The notes beneath the pieces were generated by a model, which worked only from the letters and a program-made list of their open reading frames with translations, ran no database searches and was not told the DNA's origin. A stretch of DNA of 51,580 nucleotides, taken from Lachnospiraceae bacterium. Lineage in GTDB: Bacteria; Bacillota; Clostridia; Lachnospirales; Lachnospiraceae. Positions 26,925-36,382 of the stretch are shown here, piece by piece. The position numbers and the translations under genes are program-made. The stretch is taken from assembly GCA_017408735.1 (NCBI GenBank), contig JAFQUB010000004.1:1-51580 (forward strand), written 5' to 3'. Position 1 is the stretch's first letter. Each line of letters begins with the position of its first letter.

Positions 26925-29900
26925 CTATGCCTGTTCCCTGATTAATCCAATAAATGTCTTTGCGCACTGGTAAAGAGCTACTGTGTTCACCTTGGACTGT
27001 TTGTATGTTTTCTGTATCTCGGCAAACTGATTTAAATCTACATTTTCGCTCTTGGCATAATTGAGCTTAGTTACCCGATAAGAATCACCCGCCATACCAA
27101 TCTTTATATTTTTATCCATAGAACGAAGGAATGTGTATCCTTCATCTGTATCTGATACCATAAGACCTGTAATACGGTCTGTCTTTAATTGGAAAGACGC
27201 TGCTATTTTACCATACTTTTCACATTCCATGGTAATGGCAACCGTTCCATTCTGACTGCTTCCCCTCACAATTTTCAAATTAATAGAAGTGATTTCTTCA
27301 TTAATTTCAATTGGAATTTCGTAGTTTTCTTCCCTGCTCAAAGAAGCGGTCAACTGAATTTCCTGATGAAGCATTTTCAAGGAACGTACATCTACATAAT
27401 TCAAACCTTCCCCTTCCATAGAAGTTTCCACCAGTTTAGCTTCTGCATTTACTAATTCTTCATATGCTGCCTGAGCCGCTTCCTCAGAAATCAATCGGTC
27501 TGTCACACGTTCTGCCGCTGCCATAATTTCTTTTTCTTTATTTTTCTTTGGAACTTTTGCAGCTTCTGTCATAAGACGCTTAATTAATCTTCCACGCTGG
27601 TTCATTAGGCCGTCTGCCGCCAACAGGTTATTCACTGTCACCGGCTGTTCATAATCAAGAAGCATTTTTATTACCTGACCTTCCACCATACGGGCATCTT
27701 TTAACTGATTCATTTTTTCCTGATAAAATTCCTCTTGAATCTGTTCATTTATTGGAAGATTCTTTATCTGCTCACTGAAATTTTCCAAAGAAATATTATA
27801 ATTATTTACATTTTGCACACGCGCCAGTTTTTCCGGCTCCATGTTCTGCAGTACTTCTTTTACTAAATTCATATAATACTGCTGCTGTTTCTGCTGTTCA
27901 CTATAATATTCCTGTGAGCTGTCCTGGGAAAACCCGGATGCAATCTGGCTTTCCATTGGAATTACATTGGGTTCGCCCTGGGAAATTCCTCCAAAATTAT
28001 TATCTACCGTAACTTTAATACCACCCGATTTGGCTGTACTTGCACTTTTTACACTACTAATTAAATTGCGAAGAGTAATTTCGGAACCCTGATTTAACAA
28101 TGCACCTACCACAGCACCTTCTGATTTTTCTATCTGATGGAATAAACGATAAATTCCAATATAAGCTTCTCGCTGTTCTGCTGCAATTTGCTGATTCTTT
28201 TCCAGTTTCCACAAAAATTCGCTATACTTTTCTTCCGAAGATGAACCTAACTGAGATTTTATTTCCTCCACATCTGCATTTAAAGTGTAAATATCGGTAT
28301 CCAGCGGATTCTTGCCACGCTTAATTAACTCTAAAGTTACATCTCCGGTCATATTCTGCATTAAACGGTTTACACAGGTATCCGCCTGTTTTACCTGAGC
28401 TATATTTTCCTTGGAAATTGCCATTCTGTTAAATGCCAGTATTTTTACTGCCCGTTGATTTCCTTCTGTGGTTTCCAAAGATAAATCTCTTAAAATAGCA
28501 TCCACATTCTGAAATGCCTTATGTATGGAATCTCCCATATCACTTCTAGGTTGGGTCATCATGGTTTCATAGCTGTTTTGAGCACTTTCAAAGGAGACCT
28601 TTACAGAAAGACCATGCATATAAATTTCATTTACCGTAGGGTTAGCCTCTTTACCGGTAAAACGTCCCAATGCCATCATTGGCATTTTTGCCAGTTCACT
28701 GACTTTCTTTTCTGTTTCCAGATATAAGTTTCCAGCTTCCTCTGTGTAAGTCATTCCTTTAGCTTCAAATAATGCTTTTGCATACTGCTGTTCTTCTGCT
28801 TTTAATTCTTCTACAAGCTTGGAAAGTTCTGTGGTTTCCACTTGGATTCCCTGTTTTAACATACGGAAAGAAACTTCCACACTCATCTTAAGTCTTAATT
28901 CTTCTAACTGTCTTCTGGCAGAAATTAATTCATAAGATTCTTGGTCTACCGATTCCACATTGGTGTATATAAATGTTGAGTTTGCATTATTATCAATTAT
29001 TTTCTGCTCTTTTGCCAGATTTTCTATGGTTAATTCTTTTCCGGCAAGCACTACATTTTTCAAAGCATCATCAGAAATACCATTCAATTTTTCCTGAATT
29101 TCCACTGCCTGGTCTAAATGATTTTCAACACCGGTCAACAATACTTGTTTCGGTCTTTTTCCCTCTTTCATGCCATTTATAATGTTTTGTAACAATTCAT
29201 CTTCCTGAGGTGGCAATGTAATTTCTTGAAATTCCATGTAGTTATTGATAGTTTGCTCTGTCAGTGGAATTCCGTTTTCCACCATCCATTTTGCCCCTGC
29301 CATGGTTTCTTCTGTCACCGGCAATCCAGACTGAGTGATTATTTTCTCCATCTGACCTTCGATTGCCTTCCAGTTAAAATCCTGTGATTTCTTTGCGTAA
29401 TATCCGGAAACACCTTCTGTATAGTATGCCTGTTCTTTCTGGGTTCCGCCGGCATAACTGCTGTATTCTGCCCGGTAAAAATTAACTACCGTAGGCTCCA
29501 TGTTATTTTCTAACATATATTTTACTGCGTTTCCTGACAATTCTTCTATTTCTGCTGCCAGCTCCATGGTCTCCGCAATATCATTTATATTTTCTTCTGT
29601 GGCAGGAAGATTGTTTTTCTTTAATTCCCTTGCTATATGAGCTGCCTGACCCTTACTTCCTGTGACACTTTCCACTGCTTCCATGGAAACGTCACTGGTA
29701 TAAGCAGTGTTAATTCCTGCCTGAGCTAACTTCACTTTAATTTTATCCACCACAGTAACAATATGTTCTACTTCCGAATCACTTAAAGAATAACCGTTTT
29801 TCATCAATTCATTAAAATCCCCGCGGCTTAAGGTATTAGACATAATTGCCATGTAATCTCTTTGGGTATCCACGTCGGATTTCTCCAGTTCCTCAAAGGA

Positions 29901-30077
29901 TTCCAGAATGCTTTTTTTGTCTACACTGGTATCTTCCACACCGGAAAATAAGTTTGTATCCTTCTTGAAAGACACGGTTGTAGCTTTTTCCTGAGCTTTT
30001 GCTTTCTCACTTTTGGACGCTTTGTAATCAGCAAAAGACGCTTTTTTTACTATATCAAGAATATTATCTAATTTCAT
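26925..30077 (-). CDS. Large helical protein of the flagellar block (possibly FliK-like)
   Basis: A 1050-residue cytoplasmic protein, possibly the family named DUF6240, though I am not sure. Most of it is alpha-helical and rich in Glu, Lys and Gln, with several similar segments (for example MLENNMEPTVVNFYRAE and MVENGIPLTEQTINNYMEF, both of the form M-x-E-N-x-x-P-T). Near the C-terminus a beta-rich stretch (EEITSINLKIVRGSSQNGTV, then KIAASFQLKTDRITGLMV) recalls the hook domain of FliK. ATG at 30075-30077 has AGGAG upstream. It lies directly upstream of flagellin, same strand. Confidence 0.65.
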   Translation of the reverse strand: MKLDNILDIVKKASFADYKASKSEKAKAQEKATTVSFKKDTNLFSGVEDTSVDKKSILESFEELEKSDVDTQRDYMAIMSNTLSRGDFNELMKNGYSLSDSEVEHIVTVVDKIKVKLAQAGINTAYTSDVSMEAVESVTGSKGQAAHIARELKKNNLPATEENINDIAETMELAAEIEELSGNAVKYMLENNMEPTVVNFYRAEYSSYAGGTQKEQAYYTEGVSGYYAKKSQDFNWKAIEGQMEKIITQSGLPVTEETMAGAKWMVENGIPLTEQTINNYMEFQEITLPPQEDELLQNIINGMKEGKRPKQVLLTGVENHLDQAVEIQEKLNGISDDALKNVVLAGKELTIENLAKEQKIIDNNANSTFIYTNVESVDQESYELISARRQLEELRLKMSVEVSFRMLKQGIQVETTELSKLVEELKAEEQQYAKALFEAKGMTYTEEAGNLYLETEKKVSELAKMPMMALGRFTGKEANPTVNEIYMHGLSVKVSFESAQNSYETMMTQPRSDMGDSIHKAFQNVDAILRDLSLETTEGNQRAVKILAFNRMAISKENIAQVKQADTCVNRLMQNMTGDVTLELIKRGKNPLDTDIYTLNADVEEIKSQLGSSSEEKYSEFLWKLEKNQQIAAEQREAYIGIYRLFHQIEKSEGAVVGALLNQGSEITLRNLISSVKSASTAKSGGIKVTVDNNFGGISQGEPNVIPMESQIASGFSQDSSQEYYSEQQKQQQYYMNLVKEVLQNMEPEKLARVQNVNNYNISLENFSEQIKNLPINEQIQEEFYQEKMNQLKDARMVEGQVIKMLLDYEQPVTVNNLLAADGLMNQRGRLIKRLMTEAAKVPKKNKEKEIMAAAERVTDRLISEEAAQAAYEELVNAEAKLVETSMEGEGLNYVDVRSLKMLHQEIQLTASLSREENYEIPIEINEEITSINLKIVRGSSQNGTVAITMECEKYGKIAASFQLKTDRITGLMVSDTDEGYTFLRSMDKNIKIGMAGDSYRVTKLNYAKSENVDLNQFAEIQKTYKQSKVNTVALYQCAKTFIGLIREQA

Positions 30078-30178
30078 ATTTCTCCTACCCTTCCTCACGG
30101 TTCCATGCTGTTTTTTATTTCGACCACATGAGCGTTTTTCTTAACCGTCGAATATCCTTTGTGCATTTTAACCAAATT

Positions 30179-30237
30179 ATTTTCGAAAATGTGTGCAGAT
30201 AATAAAAAATTCACATGTTCGACATATTTTCGAAAAA
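30179..30237. repeat. Pair of TTTTCGAAAA palindromes between divergent genes
   Basis: ATTTTCGAAAAT (30179-30190) is a perfect 12-bp palindrome, and ATTTTCGAAAAA (30226-30237) is a near copy 47 bases away. Both lie between the 1050-residue flagellar protein gene and the divergent gene at 30316. They may be binding sites of one regulator. Confidence 0.4.
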
Positions 30238-30243
30238 ATTCTA

Positions 30244-30273
30244 TTGTAAATTTTAACTAAAAGGTGTTACAAT
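30244..30273 (+). promoter_or_regulatory. Probable promoter of the gene at 30316
   Basis: TTGTAA (30244-30249) and TACAAT (30268-30273) are 18 bases apart, and the start codon lies 42 bases downstream. AGAGGAG gives the ribosome site. Confidence 0.55.
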
Positions 30274-30315
30274 AGGCTTAACAAATTTAATTGATAAGAG
30301 GAGATAAATGGTATT

Positions 30316-30891
30316 ATGGAAACTAAAACACATGATTTTGTAAACTTAATGGAAGAGTATCGTAAAATGGGGTATGCGTACGTTAAAATTGAATTAATCA
30401 ATGGGGAAAGCTATTGCGTATTACCACACAACGTTTACTACTTATCAACTTTATACGTATTAAAGTATAATGATTGTTCTAAGATGTTCTATCTAAGCCA
30501 GTATGGGGAAGAATTGGCTTACGATGTATTTATGGAATATTTCAACCAGTTTGTAGAAAATTCTAAACTTCCAACTATGAAGGATTCTGTTCAGGAATTA
30601 TTAAACCGTTATGACCATCCAATTATGAATGTTTTGGAAAAAACAGAAATTTCAGCATTTGGAGATTTTATCCAGTTAGGAAAATGTTGCAAAGATATTG
30701 AACTGGTAGTTGACGACGATGCAAAACGCACCAGAACTTATATCCAGAAAGATGTTACAGAATACATAACAATTTCCATGCAGAACGTGGTAACAATTAA
30801 GCCTTGTCGCTTAGATCCGAAATTTGAAGTTACTGACAAGGATTTGATTAAGGCGTTAAATGAATTGAGAAAAACAGCTTCTTCTGTTTAA
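30316..30891 (+). CDS. Unrecognised cytoplasmic protein
   Basis: A 191-residue protein that I do not recognise. It has no signal peptide or membrane segment. The first half (YAYVKIELINGESYCVLPHN) begins with beta strands and continues in helices, and it holds scattered cysteines (Cys at about 31, 53, 123 and 124) but no CxxC. The last part (SMQNVVTIKPCRLDPKFEVT) is again beta-rich. It has a clear promoter, ribosome site and strong terminator, so it is a genuine single gene. Its position opposite the flagellar block hints at, but does not show, a link with motility. Confidence 0.75.
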   Translation: METKTHDFVNLMEEYRKMGYAYVKIELINGESYCVLPHNVYYLSTLYVLKYNDCSKMFYLSQYGEELAYDVFMEYFNQFVENSKLPTMKDSVQELLNRYDHPIMNVLEKTEISAFGDFIQLGKCCKDIELVVDDDAKRTRTYIQKDVTEYITISMQNVVTIKPCRLDPKFEVTDKDLIKALNELRKTASSV

Positions 30892-30925
30892 AAGAAACTG
30901 CATACATTTTAATCATTTAAGACAA

Positions 30926-30969
30926 AAACTTTAACAGACCTTTTAATACCAAAAGGTCTGTTAAAGTTT
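30926..30969. terminator. Bidirectional terminator after the gene at 30316
   Basis: A perfect 19-bp stem (AAACTTTAACAGACCTTTT with its complement) around a 6-base loop. It serves the rightward gene and probably also the convergent oleate hydratase gene. Confidence 0.92.
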
Positions 30970-31002
30970 GCTCTTTTTTACAAAATCCTAAAGTATTTCT
31001 TG

Positions 31003-32979
31003 TTAGATCATACCATCCTTTATCACATCATAATCATGTAAAACCTTTTCAATAACCGTTCCCTTTACTAAACTAAGTAGCGGTTTCTTTAATGCATTAA
31101 GTGGGCCTGGAAGAACAATCTCCAATGGGGATTTTCCATCCATAAGCTTTACTGTACTGCCTAATAATTCGCGTACGTCATAAACACTGCCCCATACCTC
31201 CGGTATACCTCTATCTACACCTAACAATCCATACACTGCTTCCATAGCAGTTCTTACGGAATACTCAGTAGTAAAGACCGTATCTCTTGGTGTTTCTGTA
31301 AACTGACCTAAAAAAGCAAAATTTACACAGCCATCAGGTATAACATCCGGACGGTCGCCCTTGGTTCTTGGCATAAAAAATGCTGTAATATATGGCATCA
31401 TGGTTGGCACACAAACAGCACTATTTTCTGCCAACTCTGAAATCTTTTCTACCGGTACACCTAAATGATATAACCATTCTTCTGTGATTTCCTTACCGGT
31501 GCACTCCCTCATCGGTTTTTTCACATAATCGCCTGGAACATCTGTAAATAACCCATATACCCAGACACACACCTTATCTTTATCCTGTGTCTTAAACTGC
31601 CCCTGTCTGTTAATTGTCCAGCTTAATAACCAGCTGGAATCCTGACAACTTACGATACCTCCTGTCACTACCCTGCCACTTTTCGGTTCTCTCTTACATA
31701 TGTTTGTAATGTACGGAATAATCTTATCATCCAATGTGGTTATGGTTGCTGATTCCCAATTTGTCTTTGTTATATCCGAGCAGAATTTTTCAGGACGACC
31801 AAATTCAGGATCCTGCTTTGCAATATTTTTCCACAAACTCCAGCATCCACTGGTTCTCACCTCAGCATCTCCATTTGGAGCGTGATTTTGGTCACCATAT
31901 ATGGTTCCTTCTGTACAACTTCCGTTCGTGACAAATACAAGATCGTTTTCCGTCAGCATAATTCCTTTTTCCACGCCCTTAACTTTACATTCTATTGTCT
32001 TTGCAATCTTCTTATTATTCTCAAACTCAAAAATAACATTGGTTACTTCCGTGTTAAATTGAAAATCAACGCCTGCATCTTCCAAGTATTTCTGCATTGG
32101 TAAAATTAAAGACTCATACTGATTATATTTTGTAAATTTTAATGCGCTAAAATCCGGAAGTCCTGCAATATGATGGATAAATCTTTGGAAATATCGCTTC
32201 ATTTCCAAAGCACTATGCCAGTTTTCAAAGGCAAACATGGTTCTCCAATATAACCAGAATGTAGAATCGAATACCTCTTCATCAAATACGTCTTCGATTG
32301 ACTTATCATACAAATCCTCATCCCTTGTCATGAACAATTTCATAATTTCCATACAGCCCTTCTGGCTCAGGTTAAATTTACCATCTGTATGTGCATCTTC
32401 TCCTCGGTTTACGGTTGCACGGCAAAGAGAATAATTAGGATCCTCCTTATTCAACCAATAATATTCATCAAGTACTGATACTCCTGGCGTCTCAATGGAT
32501 GGAATGCTACGGAATAAATCCCACAAGCACTCAAAATGATCTTCCATCTCACGTCCACCACGCATTACATAACCTCTTGTGGGATCATAAATACCATCGC
32601 AGGCGCCTCCTGCAATATCCATTGCCTCTAAAATATGAATATGTGAGCCCGGCATCTGGCCATCACGTACCAAAAAGCATGCTGCAGCCAGCGATGCAAG
32701 ACCACTTCCTACAAGATATGCATGTTTGTCATCCACGCCTTCTGGCTTTTTAGGTCTTGCAAATGCCTCATAATTACCATTTGTATAGTAGATTCCCTTG
32801 CTGTTTTTCTGATTCTTGTCTCTTTCTGTATTACGATACTCTTGTGTTTGAATATCATTTGTAGACTTTTTCTCAGCTTTTTTTTCTGTCTTTTTGTAAT
32901 TTCTGGCAGCAATCGCTATCACACTTGCACTTGCCGCTAATGCTGCAACACCTATTCCAATATTCTTTTTCTTTCCCAT
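31003..32979 (-). CDS. ohyA: Oleate hydratase with N-terminal membrane anchor
   Basis: A 658-residue FAD enzyme that adds water to the 9-10 double bond of oleate and related fatty acids, giving 10-hydroxystearate. Signatures: AYLVGSGLASLAAACFLVRD (FAD loop), HILEAMDIAGGACDG, MRGGREMEDHFECLWDLFRS with the catalytic glutamate, and FLGQFTETPRDTVFT. Before this lies an extra segment of about 80 residues with a hydrophobic stretch (IGIGVAALAASASVIAIAA) and a lysine-rich linker. Classical hydratases lack a true anchor, so this form is probably tied to the inner face of the membrane. It detoxifies free fatty acids. A TetR gene lies upstream. Confidence 0.95.
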   Translation of the reverse strand: MGKKKNIGIGVAALAASASVIAIAARNYKKTEKKAEKKSTNDIQTQEYRNTERDKNQKNSKGIYYTNGNYEAFARPKKPEGVDDKHAYLVGSGLASLAAACFLVRDGQMPGSHIHILEAMDIAGGACDGIYDPTRGYVMRGGREMEDHFECLWDLFRSIPSIETPGVSVLDEYYWLNKEDPNYSLCRATVNRGEDAHTDGKFNLSQKGCMEIMKLFMTRDEDLYDKSIEDVFDEEVFDSTFWLYWRTMFAFENWHSALEMKRYFQRFIHHIAGLPDFSALKFTKYNQYESLILPMQKYLEDAGVDFQFNTEVTNVIFEFENNKKIAKTIECKVKGVEKGIMLTENDLVFVTNGSCTEGTIYGDQNHAPNGDAEVRTSGCWSLWKNIAKQDPEFGRPEKFCSDITKTNWESATITTLDDKIIPYITNICKREPKSGRVVTGGIVSCQDSSWLLSWTINRQGQFKTQDKDKVCVWVYGLFTDVPGDYVKKPMRECTGKEITEEWLYHLGVPVEKISELAENSAVCVPTMMPYITAFFMPRTKGDRPDVIPDGCVNFAFLGQFTETPRDTVFTTEYSVRTAMEAVYGLLGVDRGIPEVWGSVYDVRELLGSTVKLMDGKSPLEIVLPGPLNALKKPLLSLVKGTVIEKVLHDYDVIKDGMI

Positions 32980-33015
32980 ACCAATGTACCACCTTTTTCT
33001 CTTTATTTATGCCTT

Positions 33016-33044
33016 ATCTTACTCTTTTAAAATATTCATTTCAA
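33016..33044 (-). promoter_or_regulatory. Probable ohyA promoter
   Basis: Leftward TTGAAA (33039-33044) and TAAGAT (33016-33021) are exactly 17 bases apart, just past the TetR terminator. ohyA can therefore be transcribed on its own. Confidence 0.6.
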
Positions 33045-33051
33045 TTTACAA

Positions 33052-33090
33052 AACAGGCGAAATGATAAAAAACTTATCATTTCGCCTGTT
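33052..33090. terminator. Terminator between TetR gene and ohyA
   Basis: A perfect 17-bp stem (AACAGGCGAAATGATAA with its complement) around AAAAC, with TTTTG following leftward. Confidence 0.88.
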
Positions 33091-33100
33091 CTGATAAAAT

Positions 33101-33667
33101 CTATATATTCTTTGACTGTTCAAAATTATGAATGGAATTTGCAATATTCCCCAGAAGAGTAATACTCATTTTCCGTACAATCTCTTTATAATCCTCCTTC
33201 ATTCCATTATCAATCCATTCCAACATAATCCCCACAAAACCGTACTTGTAAAAGCCTGCAATAAATGCTTTGTCTGCCTCTTCAAGTTCCATTCCCTTAC
33301 TTTTTTCATTTACCACAGCTACAATCAGGTTATAGGTAAGCTTATAAAGATAGCCCTCTACTTTTTCTCGGCTAATGAAGTGATATACATTAAGAATAAA
33401 AGGCTTGCTCTGTAAAACTGCCTCAAATATCTGTTCCAACCCTTCCTGCCATGTATCATATGTTTTTTTATCCTGTAACACGCTTCTTCCATCTTCTACA
33501 CATATCCACTCAACCAAATCATATATATCCTTAAAATGATAGTAAAAAGACATTCGGCTAATACCACAATCCGCTGTTAAATCTTGAATTGTTATTTTAT
33601 CTATCGGTTTATGAAGTAAAAGTTTTTTAAGTGACGCTTCCAGCGCTAACTTAGTTGTGTTTTGCAT
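33101..33667 (-). CDS. TetR-type regulator next to oleate hydratase
   Basis: A 188-residue regulator. The N-terminal helix-turn-helix is clear (KITIQDLTADCGISRMSFYY, then HFKDIYDLVEW). The C-terminal domain (residues 75-185) is the ligand and dimer part of the DhaS-like group. Its place upstream of ohyA suggests control of fatty-acid detoxification, possibly with a fatty acid as ligand. That is inferred from position only. GGGGAAA gives the ribosome site. Confidence 0.85.
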   Translation of the reverse strand: MQNTTKLALEASLKKLLLHKPIDKITIQDLTADCGISRMSFYYHFKDIYDLVEWICVEDGRSVLQDKKTYDTWQEGLEQIFEAVLQSKPFILNVYHFISREKVEGYLYKLTYNLIVAVVNEKSKGMELEEADKAFIAGFYKYGFVGIMLEWIDNGMKEDYKEIVRKMSITLLGNIANSIHNFEQSKNI

Positions 33668-33706
33668 AAATCATATTTCCCCTTTTCTTTATATAGTGTA
33701 ACAAAG

Positions 33707-33744
33707 TAAAACCTGCACCGGCTGATTGTCCGGTGCAGGTTTTT
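33707..33744. terminator. Terminator after glgB
   Basis: A 14-bp stem (AAAACCTGCACCGG with its complement), 8-base loop, with T runs on both sides. Confidence 0.9.
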
Positions 33745-33753
33745 TATGTAATA

Positions 33754-35667
33754 TTAAAATGAAAATACAATCGCCTCATAAGGTTTCAACGGACATGCAA
33801 TGCTATAATCTCTATTATCCCATATCTTTGCTGTAGCTGTCACAGAATCTGTAGTAATCAATCGGTTACCACCAAATTTCTTTTCATCACTGCTAAAGAG
33901 AAGTTTATATTTTTTCTTTTTCGGCACGCCTACTCTGTATTCCTTCCATTCCACAGGTGTAAAGTTGCATACAAACAATAAATTACGTTTTCCATCCTTG
34001 GATTTTCTGATAAAGCTATAAACTCCATGGTAAGAGTCATCTGCATTTACCCACTCAAATCCATCCAGTTCATTGTCCATTTCATGCATTGCAGGATTTG
34101 TTTTGTAAAGGTTCAACAATTCCTTCACATACTTCTGCATACCTGCATTTAATTTATTTTCACCTATTAAATTCCAGTCTAATTCTCTTTCTTCGCTCCA
34201 TTCACGTTCCTGTCCAAATTCCTGTCCCATAAATAACAGTTTTTTACCCGGATGTCCATACATAAATGTATAAGCTGCACGTAAATTTGCGTATTTTTCT
34301 TCTGCCTCTGTTCCTGGCATTTTATTGACCATGGCACATTTCAGATGCACTACTTCATCGTGAGATAACACATTAATATAGTTCTCTGAATACTGATAAG
34401 TCATAGCAAAGGTCAGTCGGTTATGATTGTCTTTTCTGAAATATGGGTCTAACTTCATATAATCTAAGAAATCATGCATCCAGCCCATGTTCCATTTATG
34501 TGTAAATCCAAGTCCATCATCTTCCGGTTTTGCAGTTACTTTCGGCCATGCGGTAGATTCTTCCGCAATCATAGCCACACCCGGATTACGTCCCAAAATT
34601 ACAGAATTCAAATGTTTAAAGAATTCAATAGCTTCTAAATTCTTATTGCCACCAAATTTATTTCTTACCCATTGTCCTTCCTGTTTTCCATAATCCAAAT
34701 ATAACATGGATGCCACTGCATCTACACGCAATCCGTCTACATGGAACTGTTCAATCCAAAACAATGCATTTACAATCAGGAAGTTTCTTACTTCATTTTT
34801 TCCAAAATCAAAAATCTTGGTTCCCCAGTCCGGATGTTCTCCCTTTCTTGGGTCTGCATATTCAAATACCGGAGTTCCATCAAAATTAGCCAGTCCGTGA
34901 GCATCTCTTGGGAAATGTGCCGGTACCCAGTCTAAAATAACACCAATGTTATGTTTGTGCATATAATCCACAAAGTACATGAAATCCTGTGGTGTTCCAT
35001 ATCTGGAAGTAGGTGCAAAATATCCTGTAACCTGATAGCCCCAGGAACCGTCAAACGGATGCTCTGCAATCCCCATCAATTCTACATGGGTATATCCCAT
35101 TTCTGTTACATACTCTACCAATGAATGTGCCAATTCCTTATAGTTATAAAATCCCTCTTCGTTTCCTTCTTTGGAAGGATGTTTTTTCCATGAACCCGGA
35201 TGCACTTCATACACTGACATTGGAGATTTTTTAGCATCAAATTTGATTCTTTTATTGAGCCATGTTTTATCTCCCCATTTGTAATTTGTAATATCAGTTA
35301 CTCTGGATGCTGTCCCCGGACGCATCTCTGCATAGTTTGCAAACGGATCTGCTTTATATAAAACTTCACCAGTTTTTGTAGTAATCTGAAACTTATACAA
35401 ATCTCCCAGTTTTACATTTGGAAGAAATGTTTCGAAAATCCCCAATGGTTCTAAGCGTCTCATAACGCCTTCATAACCATTCCACTGATTAAAATCACCT
35501 ACTACACTGACATAAGCGGCATTTGGTGCCCAAACGGCAAAATAAACGCCTTTTACACCATCTACCTCCATCATATGTGCCCCAAGTTTCTTAAAAATAT
35601 CATAATGTGTTCCCTGACCAAACAGATACTGATCTAATTCTGTAATAAAATTTGTTGCTGTATTCAT
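33754..35667 (-). CDS. glgB: 1,4-alpha-glucan branching enzyme
   Basis: A 637-residue GH13 enzyme that introduces alpha-1,6 branches into glycogen. An N-terminal CBM48 domain (YFAVWAPNAAYVSVVGDFNQ) precedes the barrel, which carries DWVPAHFPRD, the nucleophile aspartate in GLRVDAVASMLYLDY, the acid glutamate in AEESTAWP and the third aspartate in LSHDEVVH. ATG at 35665-35667 has GAGGAG upstream. No other glg gene is near. It follows a TetR gene by 23 bases and shares its operator-controlled promoter, so branching-enzyme level appears to be under a dedicated regulator. Confidence 0.95.
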   Translation of the reverse strand: MNTATNFITELDQYLFGQGTHYDIFKKLGAHMMEVDGVKGVYFAVWAPNAAYVSVVGDFNQWNGYEGVMRRLEPLGIFETFLPNVKLGDLYKFQITTKTGEVLYKADPFANYAEMRPGTASRVTDITNYKWGDKTWLNKRIKFDAKKSPMSVYEVHPGSWKKHPSKEGNEEGFYNYKELAHSLVEYVTEMGYTHVELMGIAEHPFDGSWGYQVTGYFAPTSRYGTPQDFMYFVDYMHKHNIGVILDWVPAHFPRDAHGLANFDGTPVFEYADPRKGEHPDWGTKIFDFGKNEVRNFLIVNALFWIEQFHVDGLRVDAVASMLYLDYGKQEGQWVRNKFGGNKNLEAIEFFKHLNSVILGRNPGVAMIAEESTAWPKVTAKPEDDGLGFTHKWNMGWMHDFLDYMKLDPYFRKDNHNRLTFAMTYQYSENYINVLSHDEVVHLKCAMVNKMPGTEAEEKYANLRAAYTFMYGHPGKKLLFMGQEFGQEREWSEERELDWNLIGENKLNAGMQKYVKELLNLYKTNPAMHEMDNELDGFEWVNADDSYHGVYSFIRKSKDGKRNLLFVCNFTPVEWKEYRVGVPKKKKYKLLFSSDEKKFGGNRLITTDSVTATAKIWDNRDYSIACPLKPYEAIVFSF

Positions 35668-35690
35668 TTTTCTCCTCCTCATTTTTGACT

Positions 35691-36263
35691 TTATGAATAA
35701 ATACCATACATAAACTGATCTACAAGATTTTTCCCAATTTCATCAATGTCAATCCGGGGTTCTCCAATTTCAAAATAGTAAATCAGATAGAAATTTACAA
35801 TTCCCTCAAATCCACTGGCAAACTGCTGCTGCCTGCCATTCATGTTTTCAAGCTCGTTTGAAGCCTGTTCAAATATCTTTACTATAATTTCATGTGTTTT
35901 TACCATGTATGGTCTAATCGCCCGATATGAATCATTTTCTCTGGCTGAGTAAATAAGAGACACCGTAAAAAGATACATTGTCTTATTTTCAATTGCCATC
36001 TTCAAATATTCCCGGCAGGTTGTATACAAAGTATTCGGCAAATCCCCTTGATATACCGATACTGTTTCCAACCTTTCCAAAAATCTCCCATAATACTCCT
36101 CAATAATACTCTCTAACAAACCATATTTACTTTTAAAATAGTAGTACAACGTTGGCTTTGTGGTTCCTGCACGGTCTACAATTTCCTGCACCCCCACCGC
36201 GTCATAACCTTTCTCACAAAAAAGCTCCGTAGCACACTCCAAGATATTGGTTCGGTTATCCAT
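35691..36263 (-). CDS. TetR/AcrR-family regulator, first gene of the glgB operon
   Basis: A 190-residue repressor-type protein. The helix-turn-helix is typical (AVGVQEIVDRAGTTKPTLYY, then YFKSKYGLLESII). The C-terminal ligand domain is all helical. Two matching operator sites surround its own promoter at 36316-36369, so it very likely represses itself and glgB. The ligand is unknown. GGAGG precedes the ATG. Confidence 0.9.
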   Translation of the reverse strand: MDNRTNILECATELFCEKGYDAVGVQEIVDRAGTTKPTLYYYFKSKYGLLESIIEEYYGRFLERLETVSVYQGDLPNTLYTTCREYLKMAIENKTMYLFTVSLIYSARENDSYRAIRPYMVKTHEIIVKIFEQASNELENMNGRQQQFASGFEGIVNFYLIYYFEIGEPRIDIDEIGKNLVDQFMYGIYS

Positions 36264-36315
36264 TTTCCCCCTCCTGTCAACACATAACCTATGTACTTAA
36301 TGTTTTGAATTTTAT

Positions 36316-36369
36316 ATACCGATTGGTATCTGTACACCTATTATACCAATCGGTATATAAGTATGTCAA
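36316..36369 (-). promoter_or_regulatory. Promoter with two TetR operators
   Basis: Leftward TTGACA (36364-36369) and TATAAT (36340-36345) are 18 bases apart. Operator copies ATACCAATCGGTAT (36343-36356) and its exact reverse complement ATACCGATTGGTAT (36316-36329) lie in the spacer and -10 box and just past the start point. Each is also a near-palindrome (ATACC-N4-GGTAT). Confidence 0.88.
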
Positions 36370-36382
36370 CTGTTAAAACAAC

